A stretch of DNA of 64,000 bases from Silurus meridionalis (GCF_014805685.1 NC_060911.1:11021212-11085211), one strand, 5' to 3'. Positions 24,999 through 36,273 are shown, numbered from the stretch's first letter. Numbers and translations are program-made. Notes: generated by a model from the sequence alone, not told the origin.

Positions 24999-25439
24999 AC
25001 GTGTTCTCAGATGATTTTCTGCTCACCATAGATGTAAAGAGTGATTTAGTGACTATTGCCTTTCTTTACTCTAATCTCTAATGTCTGTGTTTGTTTTAGT
25101 GTGACAGTTTTTATTCAAATGGACATTGTGGTATTCTTTCCCTTATTGTGTATCTGGCAGCAAAGGAGGAGCAACACTTAATGCATTAACAGCAATTAGG
25201 ATTAAGCTCTAAAACATTGCAGTGTTTGGGTTTTTAAACCACATGAAAAGGATATGTTGGGCAAAATGAGACTGTCTGTGAAATATGAGGATAGCTCATT
25301 ATCTAGAGACACTGTCTAAATTTGTCATCAGAGTAAATACTGTATGCCATAGTTCATTTTAAAATATTCAAATTTAGAACTAAGCATTATTTGGGAAATT
25401 ACATTATTACAATATTTCCACTATTACACTATTGCTACA

Positions 25440-25990
25440 GCAATATATAGCACACAGTTGGAGGCAAACATGTGGAAGGATTTTACAGACAATGTTCAAA
25501 AGGAATTGCAAATTGTATTTGTAATCGCGTTTTCCATATGTGGACGCATACATTTTGACTTAATCCAAACGCAATTGGATCAAGCTTGCATTACCGTTTG
25601 CTAAATTGTCGAAAGGAAAAGCAAAGTGCATTGATGACATTTCATAGCAAGTTGAAGTCATGCTCTAATCATGGATTAAGATAAGTACAGTTTTTAAAAA
25701 TGTATAAGCAACTGACCCTTGCAAAGAGCTTGATTGACGGAGTGTGTGTTTGTGTGGGGGGTTTGCAAAGGGTCAGTTGCTTATACATTTATGAAAACTG
25801 TATTTACCTTAATGCATGAAGAGCATGACTGCAACTTGCTGCCTGCACATAATAATGTTATCTACAATTTTACCGACAATCTCCTATGAACTAGGAAACC
25901 CAAACCTATTCCAGCATGATAGTGCCCCCATGAAGAGATGGTTTACATGGTTTGAAGTGGAAGATGTTGAGTGTTCTGCTAGTATATTAT
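25440..25990 (+). mobile_element. Family T Tc1-type relic interrupted by a hairpin segment
   Basis: Family T text 'cacacagttggaggcaaaca' (near 25450) stops and resumes near 25885 with 'gaactaggaaacccaaacct', 'ttccagcatgatagtgcccc' and 'ggtttacatggtttgaagtg'. The intervening part, including the hairpin at 25647-25839, is absent from other copies and so looks inserted. It ends about 80 nt before the exon 2 acceptor. Confidence 0.5.
25647..25839. repeat. Long hairpin (about 80-bp arms, about 36-nt loop)
   Basis: The left arm (25647-25726) and right arm (25763-25839) are near reverse complements. 'tgtataagcaactgaccctt' pairs with 'aagggtcagttgcttataca', 'aagtcatgctct' pairs nearly with 'agagcatgact', and the arm bases are 'gcaagttg' and 'caacttgc'. 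The hairpin lies 230 nt upstream of adgrl3 exon 2, inside intron 1, in the sense transcript. It is probably a palindromic MITE or foldback element. Confidence 0.85.
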
Positions 25991-26069
25991 TAATGGAAAA
26001 ATTACAATTATAAACAGTTTGACTTTTTGACATGCATGTGTTTGTTGATGTGTGTTTGTGTGCTCATAG

Positions 26070-26283
26070 TGTTGAGTCGTGCTCCTGTGCCCATGGCCGT
26101 GGTTCGCCGTGAGCTCTCGTGTGAGGGTTACCCCATCGAGCTGCGTTGCCCAGGCACCGACGTCATCATGATCGAAAGCGCCAATTATGGACGCACAGAC
26201 GACAAGATTTGTGACTCAGACCCCGCTCAGATGGAGAATACACGTTGCTACCTGCCTGATGCCTACAAGATCATGGGCTTTAG
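26070..26283 (+). CDS. adgrl3: adgrl3 exon, first part of the rhamnose-binding lectin domain
   Basis: The 214-nt exon begins after acceptor 'tgtgctcatag' and ends before donor GTAAAA. It is in phase with the signal-peptide exon and leaves two bases (AG) of an Arg codon for the next exon. It encodes [45 protein letters not shown] and PDAYKIM, the start of the N-terminal RBL (galactose-binding lectin) domain of latrophilins, which takes part in teneurin and FLRT binding. Four cysteines expected for the domain are present. RAPxPMAVV and DSDPAQMEN are typical of ADGRL3 rather than ADGRL1 or ADGRL2, as I recall those sequences. The last residues read M-G-F-R where I remember M-S-Q-R in mammals. 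The exon is flanked by GT-rich sequence upstream and a CA-rich intron start downstream. Gene identity is very secure, but which teleost duplicate is not decided. Confidence 0.95.
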
Positions 26284-28094
26284 GTAAAAACACACACACC
26301 CACACAACAGAGAAACACACACCAGACAAAAACAAATGCAACACTCAGTTTAGTGTTGAATCAGTGAAGAGTGATAATTTTGTTTCTCATAATTAGTTTT
26401 GGCTCTATTATACAGTATAATGATCAATGGTTTGCTAACACAGATGTATTTGAGAGAATATGGCCATTGAAAATGCTCAAATGAAGCAAAGGACTTGAAT
26501 AAAGATTCGTTCATTGTTCTGAATGAGATTAAGGGGAATGATCTCATCTTCTCATCACTAGGCGAGATTTGGAAAAGTGGGACGAAACCAGAGAACCCAG
26601 AACATGGGAAGAACGTGCACATTAAAGCCTCTAATGGTATTTGGAGATCCTGGAGTTGTTCCAGCTGGAATAAATTCGAATATAACATTTCATTAAGTGT
26701 TTGTCCGAGAATCCGGGTTTGTCAAGTGACGGCTGACAGGCTAAAGAAAACAGTGCTCATCTCCCCTTTTGTTTATTTTTCACACAAACACACACACTCA
26801 CACACACAAACACACGCATACTTCATCCGACCCTGTTGCCGAGTGTGTGTTGAGACCTGGGAGATTTTGAAAGTAGGTCAGTGACCGAGCTGTGTCTAGG
26901 AAAAGAAATGGAATCCACACTGCTGCAGTGGTAGTGCAGCAGATTTGATGGTGATTGAAAAGAAAATGAGGAAGGTTCAGTCGTTAATGCTGTTAGAATT
27001 GACACTTTACAAATTGAGTCGTAATGCATGCTCTTTTTAAATTTTACAATAAAATAAAATAAAAAACACTTGGCATTACAGTTAAAGTTGAATACTTTAT
27101 TACTGGGTCTGATCAGCCTGATCGAATGAAGACCAGACACGTGGCTTTGTTTTATGTCAGTGGTTATTGACGTGCGGTCTTACAGAATTGTTAATATACC
27201 TAAAAAATACATGGGCCATTATTCATAATGAATAATAAATATTCAAATCCTGTTGTGCATTTTTGGCTCATTCTAATATTTCAGATCAGTCGAGGCAAAA
27301 ACGGATCGATCAGATTTCAAAGGATCTCATTTGTTTGTGTAGGAATATATTTTCCACAACTATTTTTTTTCACATTTTTGGTTCTGATACTTATTGCTGA
27401 TACACTGCTGCTATAAAGTATATATAATTATATACACATAGTTTTATTGCTACTACTGCAACCAAATTCTATTCTATATTAACACATTTATTTTATTTGT
27501 TTCTATTTTATTTTATTGCAAATTCTATTTTAGTCTGCATCAATGTACATGTTCATTTAAAAAAATATTTGTTGGGGTATTGGAAACCAAATTGTGTTTT
27601 TTCATTGCTTATGTTTTAATACTGAAAGCTGAAAAAGAGAGAAGTCCCTAAGCACAAGCAAGAAAAAGAAAATTACTTCATTTTTTTTATTCGTTGACTC
27701 TCAAAATAATAATATAATAATATCTCAAAATACCAAATATGATCAATGCTGTAAAGTGCACAATATTTCCAATTTAACACCCTGACCTGAAAGTCAAAAA
27801 GAGTTTCATTGGCTTTTTATACTTAATAATAAATGTCCACCCTGGAGCCATTTGTGCAACAGATAAATAATTTGATACAAACTAGATCAACATTTTAAGA
27901 AATTGCAGACAATCTAGTCGAACATGGCGAGTGGTGGGGCAAGGTGGGGCGGGGTAAGATAGAGTGGGGCAGGATGGGGCTATTGTGCAATAAGTATCCT
28001 ATTGTTTTGTGCATGGCATAACATTGTAAGAAAAGGACATGTGTCCTATTCCCATTTACTTTCATTTTGTTACTATTATAAAGCATGTGGTGAT
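26284..28094. other. adgrl3 intron 2, left part
   Basis: The intron starts gtaaaa followed by CA-rich sequence. No gene or clear transposon is recognised, apart from the G-run cluster near 27936. The 129-aa and 112-aa frames around 26350-26884 overlap on opposite strands and have no domain. Confidence 0.45.
27936..27979 (+). other. G-run cluster, potential G-quadruplex
   Basis: Five runs of four G on the + strand at 27936, 27946, 27951, 27966 and 27976, with spacers of 6, 1, 11 and 6 nt. The unit '(g)gtggggc' recurs, so it is also a small irregular minisatellite. On the sense strand it would appear in the adgrl3 pre-mRNA. Confidence 0.6.
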
Positions 28095-28850
28095 CCATGT
28101 TAGTGGTGAACAAAGTAACCATGTAGTTGAGTAAAAGTAGAGATACACCAGGTAAAATATTACTCCATTAAAAGTAAAAGTGCTTCCTTTAAACCATTAC
28201 TTGAGTCAAAGTACAAAAGTATTTGCTTTTAAATCTAGTTAAGTATCCAAAGTAGTATGATTTATTTACTATAAAGTTCCTATTATCATTTTTGTTACAA
28301 GACTGTTGCCTATTCAACTCAGATTATGTGAAAAGACTAAAATTTTACTTTTAGCACACCAATCTTTTAATAGAATGATATTTATGAGCTGACTGATATC
28401 TTTTAAAATGATCCTGAGCCCAAAAACTTTTTTTTTCAACTGCTTGAAAAAAACGCGTAAATAAGGCCACGGGTGCTGCAGCAAGTTCAAGTCAGGAGTT
28501 TCTTACATCATTCATTCCTCTCAAAATGTTCTGCTTGCTGTTGAACTAATGCTGAACTGTATGTTAGTGATAAGTAGATTCAGAACAAGTTTAAAACAGA
28601 GCGTGCGTTTGACCCTGATTGGTGTATCGCTGTGTGTTTGACCAGTTAAGTTTTAATCTTCTCATAAATACAAAGGAACGACTGATTTTGCAAAATGTAG
28701 TTGTGTAAGACATTTAACTTTAAAATGTACTGCCAAGTAAAAGCAAAAGTCTCCCCAAATGAAGATACTTCAGTAAAGTACAGATGTGTGCAAAAGTTAC
28801 TAAAGTACAGTAAGGAATTACATTTACTTCGCTACTGTCCACCTGTGATC
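28095..28850. mobile_element. hAT-like relic with 'gagtaaaagtagaga' end
   Basis: The two ends 'tagttgagtaaaagtagaga' (28123) and 'aaagtactaaagtacagtaa'-like text (28740-28840) resemble the ends of the hAT at 40150-41895, which carries a dimerisation-domain frame. No coding sequence is left. A similar short fragment occurs at 2000-2060. Confidence 0.45.
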
Positions 28851-29163
28851 CATATAAACATCTCACAGTGAAGACTGAATGTTGGATGAAGCCATTGAAA
28901 GATTAAGTGCTTATGGTTGATTGGTTATTTTACTTGATTGTACTTGAAATTAGATCCCAAGAAATTATAAATGAGGCATATTAAAATATTTTACATTTTC
29001 AATGCTTTTTAATTATAGTATATATGCGACAAATTTTCATTTGAATTTTATTATAGTGAGAGTTTCCCTCATTTATTCCAATCTAGATTTTGCTGTGTTT
29101 TTTGTGTTTTCTCAATCCTCTTGTTGGATGGTGTACAGTACCACCTGTGTGTATGGCTGTTTG

Positions 29164-29223
<60 letters not shown>

Positions 29224-29311
29224 CCCCAGGGTAGGCTAGACTGTGAGCTCCAATTAGCGCGGCACTGTTGCTAAGCTTAGTAGCACCACTGAGGTGGTTA
29301 GCAAAGCACCA

Positions 29312-29348
<37 letters not shown>

Positions 29349-30200
29349 ACACATACATGCACACACACTTTTGCAACACGTTCACACATGGCAAGGTTTT
29401 TTTTCTGAACACTCTCTCCCACTAGTACATGCCTTCTTTCTTAGAGACACACGAATCAATTTTTCTATTGCGCATTTCGATTTTTTTCATACGCACTCAT
29501 TTTTGTGCTTAAGATAATAAGTACGTACAATTCAATCGCTGCGCTTCCTGCTCCAATTAATAAACGTACGCTTGGATAACGTGCCAGGCTCCGCCAGGAA
29601 TCGAGAGAGTTTGCTGTTCCCGTACGGCTTAGCTAACGGTTGTGAGAAACTTACAAAAAATTAATAAAAACGTAATCTCATAAGTGCTGGTGTTGCAAGT
29701 ACGATGCCGTGGCTTTTGGTATGATGATGGATTTCCAGGCCAGGATCTGGTCTAAACCTTTGTTTGTTCCAACAATGGTCCAATTTTCTCTGAAAAAGAA
29801 ACTGTTGTGACAGACTGTGAGACAACAGTGGATTTATCGACACAGTGGGAAAAAATCAACCATCCATGCATTCCTATAGCTTTTTAATATATTTTTGTGG
29901 AATAAGCACACTTATAGGATAATCTGTCTGAATTCTCGATTTTGATTGGCTGGAAGGTTTGCATTTAGAGGTAGTTGTGGTCAGTTTGATTGGCGTTCTG
30001 TATATGTGCTGCCTTATAAACTCCTGTAACCATAGCGACTTGCAGTTACAGTTACACACAGTGAGACAGCTGCTCTAAATAGTTCCTTATGACCTTACTG
30101 AGCAAAATGGCTGACTTTTTGCATGTCATTTAATTTATGTAGTGATTTTTTAACAGATGAATTCCATGAGCTGTAGAAGAAAATGAGAAACGATCGGTAT
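28851..30200. other. Intron with two (CA)n tracts, otherwise unrecognised
   Basis: CA microsatellites lie at 29164-29222 and 29312-29352. The rest, including a CpG-containing part at 29550-29640, shows no recognisable gene. The 117-aa minus frame at 29069-29422 is a microsatellite translation. Confidence 0.5.
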
Positions 30201-30204
30201 GTGT

Positions 30205-30640
30205 TATTTGTTAAAATCTCATACCACATTTAGTCGCCATTTGCTCTTATTATAACTTCTCACTTTTCTGGGAAGATGTTCCACTAGATTTTGGAGTGTG
30301 CTTATGCAGATTTGTGTTCACCCAGCCTCAAGGGTGTTAGTAAAGTCAGTTACTAATGTACAGTAGTTGAGGTGAGGAGGCCTGGGGTGCAGTCAATGTT
30401 CACATTCATCCCACAGGTGTTCACTAGGGTTAAGGTCCGAGTTCTATAGAAGGTGACTCAAGATCTTTCACACCAACCAATGTAAACTATATCATCATGT
30501 GGGCATTTTCATTCTGGAACAGCTTTGGGTCTCAAGTGAAGGAAAAAAATGAAAGGCTGCCTCCAATTTTGTGGTGACAGTTTGGAGAAGAACCACATAC
30601 GGCTGAAAAAGCCAGACATCCCAATACTTTTCGTGTAATA
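30205..30640 (-). mobile_element. Degraded Tc1-type relic (family T)
   Basis: A reverse-orientation copy with 'taccacatttagtcgccatt', 'ccactagattttggagtgtg', 'ggcctggggtgcagtcaatg', 'ttcattctggaacagctttg' and end 'cccaatacttttcgtgtaat'. The transposase motif is destroyed. Confidence 0.65.
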
Positions 30641-30750
30641 GCCTATATCGTGTATGATAAAAATGGCACAATGAGTTAACATCAACAGCTTAATTATTAG
30701 AAGAGATATATGCACGGTCATGCATAATTTACACAAACACACTCTGTCTC

Positions 30751-30753
<3 letters not shown>

Positions 30754-30804
<51 letters not shown>
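30754..30804. repeat. (CA)n microsatellite
   Basis: CA run of about 50 bp. Confidence 0.95.
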
Positions 30805-30805
<1 letters not shown>

Positions 30806-30989
30806 GTAAAAAGTATGAAGTTAAAAGTATGAGGTTTGGTGTCTTTGTTTGTACGAGATAAAATAAGATACGATCAAACAGTGGGAAATATCCGTGTTAC
30901 AGCAGCAAGAAATGTGCATGCTAATGTGATATGAAATGTGTAATGATAATGAGATGTTATATTCATCTTATCCCGCATCAAACATTAAT

Positions 30990-31260
30990 TGAGAACGATC
31001 TTATAATGCTACCATGTTCTTTCGAGTTATTTAGGTCAGGGCGATCGCACGACTATGAGCCCTGGAGCTCCATATTACCGCCGCATATGCTGTTTTGGCA
31101 GGTGGCGGCGGGAATATTGTGAATTCTGACGCCGAGCCGAGCTTACAAGATAAATCAGCGGCCGCCTGTCAGACGCGTGGAAGGTGAATGTGTCTTTGAA
31201 TTGTAGTTACTAATATTGCCGAAATTGCACGCTCTGAGGGATTTGCTCGAGGGATCAGAC
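30990..31260. other. Candidate conserved non-coding element in adgrl3 intron 2
   Basis: This block is GC-rich and CpG-rich (contains gcggccgc and tggcggcgggaatattgtg) within AT-rich intron. It has no repeats and no long open frame. Motifs include an E-box CATATG and AGATAA. It stands out by composition as the best enhancer-like or CNE-like block in the window. The 63-codon frame across its left part has no recognisable domain. Confidence 0.35.
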
Positions 31261-31407
31261 GAGGAGAAAAGGCAGACTGAGGAAAAGGGCTTCCTTTCCT
31301 TCTATCACCTCACATCTCTCCGTCTTTCTCTCTCTCTGCCTCGCTGCTTTTTATAGAAACGGCAGTTGGCATTGCACATCATTTATCATTCTTCACCTCA
31401 TCTCTCT

Positions 31408-31717
<310 letters not shown>

Positions 31718-31795
31718 ATTTTGTCTGACCTTTGAGTCTTTTTTCTCCAGTCTGAGCTAATTTGTTCGATGCTGAGCATACGTGTGCTTGTGCTT

Positions 31796-31804
31796 GTGTG
31801 TGTG

Positions 31805-31848
<44 letters not shown>
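31796..31848. repeat. (TG)n microsatellite ending in (CG)n
   Basis: A TG run with a terminal GCGCGCGC stretch, an alternating purine-pyrimidine tract of the type prone to Z-DNA. Confidence 0.92.
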
Positions 31849-31849
<1 letters not shown>

Positions 31850-32010
31850 CATTGTGTGCTGCCGCTAGTGCCTTTGATGCCATAATCAATAAGAAAAGGT
31901 AATTAGAAAGCGATCAATCGAGAGAGGCTCAGCTAAGGTTTATCTGGACGTGCCGTTGGATGAAGCCGGAGCATTGATGGAGAATCAACAGACTCAACCG
32001 GGGAAAAAAG
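31850..32010. other. Candidate conserved non-coding element
   Basis: Complex sequence with 'gcctttgatgccataatcaa' (TCF/LEF-like CTTTGAT), 'ggtaattagaaag' (homeodomain-like) and no repeat content. It has no open frame of note. Proposed from motif clustering only. Confidence 0.28.
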
Positions 32011-32336
32011 CATCACGACGACGAGAGCCACTTCGAATCCAGGCTCTACTATCCATCCTTGTTACAGTTTCTCACTTATAATGATATTCCTCTAGAACCC
32101 AATGAATCAATTTGATTACTAGAAGTATCAGCATTTATGCTGGCTGCAAATTCATTTCAATCACAAAGTTCAGATGAACTGTGCTCATTACTGTGTTAGC
32201 GGAAGGAAAAAACACACACTCAGCAGTAAATTAACAGATAATTAACAAACAACAGATAACAAACAGATAATTTTGTAAAATGTAATGCGCTATTGGATTA
32301 GTCCAAATAAAGCAGTATATGAACAAAAACAATTAC

Positions 32337-32480
32337 TGCCCACTTTATTAGGAACACCATACTTATTCACTTTCACTACAGACTCAACAGATTTACATTC
32401 TAAATCTGCCATTCAACTCAATCCAAAAGCTGCTTCACTGGATTCAGGACTGCATATGCTGATCCCGATGTATAACTGCA
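32337..32480 (+). mobile_element. Family U DNA transposon end fragment
   Basis: 'cactttattaggaacaccat' is the terminal sequence of family U, followed by about 100 bp of unclear relation. It is a short remnant. Confidence 0.4.
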
Positions 32481-32619
32481 ATGTTCAACAACCTGACTTG
32501 CTTTGTCATGCTGAAATACACCATTAGAAGTTGTCCAAACATTCATTTGTTTGTTTAATCTTGAACCTGAAACAGTTTGTACAGAAAAATTACCGTCATT
32601 GCCATCAGGTGTAACATCA

Positions 32620-32925
32620 GAACAGTTCGCTTCTGATCATCATCACTGTACCCTGCAACATTGTATATCTGCTTCAAATGGACATTCGGTGCAACCCAGA
32701 TGAGGATGGGTTCCCTCTTAAGTCTGGTTCCTCTCAAGGTTTCTTCCTTATGCCATCTCGGGGAGTTTTTCCTTGCCACAGTTGCTCATCAGGGACAAAC
32801 ATACTTACAAAGAACATATTTACGTTTAATCACCACATTATCTGTGTAAAGCTGCTTTGAGACAATGTTCATTGTTAAAAGCGCTATACAAATAAAAATG
32901 AATTGAAATTAAATTGAATTAACAT
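32620..32925 (-). repeat. Family S element, well preserved inverted copy
   Basis: Contains, in reverse order, 'atggacattcggtgcaaccc', 'gatgaggatgggttccctct', 'ctcaaggtttcttccttatg', 'tgctcatcagggacaaac', 'aagctgctttgagacaatgt' and 'gcgctatacaaataaaaatg', ending in an (aattg)n-like tail. The 60-75 aa frames here are readings of this repeat. Confidence 0.65.
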
Positions 32926-33164
32926 GACCTAAATTCTGTGTGTATTCTCCGTGATTGAGACAGTGTGCGCATACACAAAGCAAGTTGCATTATATAATAT
33001 GTACATAGTAGTATTTTTAATAAATACATACTATTCAGGAAGCATGATACAATTCTAACATGGTATGCAACAATATTTACATAAGCTATGGTGATAGTTT
33101 ATATGATGATTCATTGGTTTTAACTTGTCCAAAGAAAAGCATGTCAAGAAAAACTTCCCCACAT

Positions 33165-33640
33165 CATTAAATAACCTCCACCAGCCTGGACTGTTGATCA
33201 AGGAAACATTCTATTGGTGCCAAATTCTGACCTTCAGAAATCAATATTGTTCCCAGATTCCTGTTCTTGGACTGCCAGGAATGGTCTTTAGCTGTAGCCC
33301 ATCCACCTTGTTGTTTGATGTGATTTTCAGGGTTGGAAGAGTGATTCTTTAAGTTACTGTAGCCGTTCCGTCTAAGGATCAGTCCAGTCTGGCTGTTCAT
33401 TTTTTCTGATTATTCTCATCAGCAGTCAGCATTTCTGCCTGCAAAACTTTCATTCACTTAATGTTTTTCTTCTTTTCGCACCATTCTGTGTGAAGCTTTT
33501 TGGAGATCAACAGTTTCTGATTTTCAGATTTTTTCACCCATTCTATTAAAGATGAACTGAACCTCTTGACTGCTGCATAATTTTAAGTGAAAAATTACAT
33601 TAATGAGCAGGTGTAGAGGTGTTTCTATTGTTAGAACAAT
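33165..33640 (-). mobile_element. Family U DNA transposon relic
   Basis: Contains 'tcttttcgcaccattctgtg', 'gagatcaacagtttctga', 'gatgaactgaacctcttgac' and 'aatgagcaggtgtagaggtg'. These correspond in order to text near 59505-59812 and, inverted, to 12838-13225. Non-coding. Confidence 0.5.
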
Positions 33641-33897
33641 ATACAAAAAACCTATTGTTACACATAATGCCCACAACAAAGGAATATAACATAGACATTA
33701 TTGTATGTACCAGAACCTTCTAGAGAAAAAGAAAAAGATTAGGCTTGTTCTTGATTTTTGCAAGGTAAAATATACTTAAAACTCCATGCTGCTGTTTCTA
33801 TAACAGTGGGAAACCTGTCAGAATTCTGTCAGCCCTTTAAAACAACTTACTATTATTATAAATTCTTAATAAAAGTAATGTGACCCATGAACTTAGG

Positions 33898-34700
33898 ACT
33901 ATAAGGTCAAAAGTATTGGGACACCCGACTTCTCCAGCCATATGTTGGAGGCACACAATTGTAGCTCATGTGTTCGCATGCAGCAGCATTATATTTTCTA
34001 TTCACTTGAACTAGGAGGTTCAAAGCTGTTCCAGCATGACAATACTCATGTGCACAAAGCCATCTTCATTTAGATATGGTTTACATGGGTTCAGATATTA
34101 CATCTGGGCTGGTTGGAAAAGCAGGTTTTGCTACTATAATCGACTATTGAGCTATTGAGGATTCTCTCTATTTCAATGAAGAGAAGCAGCTCTAAAGCAA
34201 TTCAATTCAATTCAATTCAATTCATTTTTATTTGTATAGCGCTTTTAACAATGAACATTGTCTGAAAGCAGCTTTACACAGATAATGTGGTGATTAAAAG
34301 TGAGTTTGTCCCTGCTGCCACCACTATGCTTCACAATTAGGATGATGATTTTGGGGGTGATGTGCTTTTATGTACACCAAACTGTAAAAGACCATAAAAA
34401 ACATGTTTTTCTTCACTTGACCCAAACTGGTCCCAGTGTGACAATGCCCCTGTGCACAAAGCCAGTTCTATGAAGATATGATTTACATAGGTAAAAGTGA
34501 AAGATCTTGAGTGGCCTGCTGTACAGCACTGACCTCAACTCTATTGAACACCTTTGGGATCAATTAGATTGCTCTCAGAAGAGTGGAGGTTATTATAAAA
34601 GCAAATGGGAACTATAAATGTGAAATGAGATGTTCAAGAAACACATACAAATCTTATGCTCAGGTGTCCACAAACATTTGTCCAGATAGTGTACCTATCT
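33898..34700 (+). mobile_element. Family T Tc1-type relic with a family S element nested inside
   Basis: Starts 'aaggtcaaaagtattgggac' and 'ttggaggcacacaattgtag'. At 34198-34310 it is interrupted by a (ttcaa)n - 'tttgtatagcgcttttaaca' - 'aaagcagctttacacag' family S copy. It then continues with a second family T-like section ending 'caggtgtccacaaacatttg'. 'tcaactctattgaacacctt' near 34537 is the decayed NSIEHL transposase motif. The second section may be a separate copy. Confidence 0.6.
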
Positions 34701-35455
34701 TTGAGAAGATCATTGTATTGATAGAGGAAAAATAAACAAATCTATATTTGTCTGGAATGTCCTGTGATGTATAAAATGCAAAAATGGGACGAGAAGATCG
34801 TCGCTGTATCGAATATCAGCTGGTACTCTGTACAACGGTACTTTTTCTCATGTGATGTTGCTTAAATGTCAAGAAGAATATGCACACATTTGCCAAGCAA
34901 TCTGTCATACATGGCCTTTTTCAAATTGGGCTCAGAAGATTGGAAAGATCATTGCAACTTTCTTTTTTTTTTTACTTGTCTTGAGATGCGTTTTCTTTTC
35001 TTTTTTTTTCACATTTTTAATTTGATGTTTTTTGCCAGATCTATTTGAAAGCGTAGGATTACTAATGCGCGTTATTAGATTGCGAGCGTGCGGTATTTGT
35101 TAAGGAACGCAACGGACTTGTACTGTTCTCATTTGCAATTTTTCGTCTGCGTGTGGAAATCAAACCCCTGATGTTGAGAAGAGGAAGCGCGATCCTTAAC
35201 AAGTCAAGCTACAGGAAACAATTGCTTACACAGTGTTATTGCACATGGGTAGGCGCGATTCTCAGTACTTGATTTTTTTTTTATTGAATGATGGAATAAT
35301 TAGTTGTCAAGCTGAAATCAGGGAAGTGGTATCTCTGGCATTGGACTTCCGATCAGAAGGTGGTGACTTCAGATACCAGCACCACCAAGCGGGCCTGCCC
35401 CTAAACCTCATCTGCTCAGATATAAGTTGATCTTGATTGTGGTGTCTGCTTAATG
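34701..35455. other. Intron, nothing recognised
   Basis: T-rich and ordinary sequence without a repeat family or gene that I can name. Confidence 0.4.
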
Positions 35456-35462
35456 CATTACT

Positions 35463-35553
35463 TAAAAAAAAAATAGATCAGATATAAATTGTAATGCGGT
35501 ATATGTCTTCTACTTTCCTACACATTGCAATTTATATCTGATCTTTTTTTTTA
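35463..35553. repeat. Hairpin (about 32-bp arms)
   Basis: The left arm holds a poly-A run, then 'tagatcagatataaattg' and 'taatg'. The right arm holds 'cattgcaatttatatctg', 'atc' and a poly-T run. The arms pair almost perfectly across a spacer of about 25 nt. It looks like a minimal foldback or MITE remnant. Confidence 0.8.
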
Positions 35554-35739
35554 GGATTGCATGGGCAAATTTTGGACAAGCAACAGGTATCGCAATAAAC
35601 CTAACTGGACTTTGTATATGTATCTGTTGAATTTTGTATCTGGGATTTCCTCCACTGCCATGGTTTACCATTTGTATAATGTTCTTTTAGTTGTTTCTGG
35701 TGTGTTTTTTGCACCAAACATACAATAGAATTTTTGAAA

Positions 35740-36080
35740 TTTTTATATACTTTTAGAATTTAACTAATCAAAGAGTAACACATTATGCAGCAGAAATACA
35801 TTTTCCTTTCACTTGAAACCTGTTCCAGCAGGACAATTCTGCTGTGCACAAATCCAGTCCTATGAATATATATACTTTACATGTTTCGGAGTGGAAGATC
35901 TCTTTTGTCCATGTAATATAGGGTAAATATTAGATTACAGAAATCTTGGGACTAACAAAAATCGACAAGCTATTCATGAGTTCCTCGAGTGTAATGAAAG
36001 CCTCTGACGCACAATACGGCCACCACACCACCATGTTTCACTATTATTATGGTGTTCTTTAGGTGATGTGCTTTTACTTT
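35740..36080 (+). mobile_element. Family T relic, strongly degraded
   Basis: Contains 'cctttcacttgaaacctgtt', 'ccagcaggacaattctg' and 'gtgcacaaatccagtcctat', as in other family T copies. The boundaries are unclear. Confidence 0.45.
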
Positions 36081-36272
36081 CACCAAACATACTTTTGGGA
36101 AATTGTGTAATTATATAATTACTGGTATTGATCATGTCAAACCATTACAGATTTTGCTACTTGGCAAAAAAATAAAAAATCTGTATCTGCATGGTGAGTC
36201 ATTCCTCTAAGAATAGAGATATAGTTAAAATGTAAAAAAAAAGTATAAGACATATACAGTGGATTGTGCACA

Positions 36273-36273
<1 letters not shown>

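Noticed and set aside
26350..26884. Overlapping frames of 112 and 129 aa right after adgrl3 exon 2
   Set aside because: Opposite strands, no motif, intronic position.
31021..31122. Possible coding exon in the GC-rich block (63-codon frame)
   Set aside because: No family resemblance, and the expected adgrl3 sequence is already complete across the neighbouring exons in correct phase.
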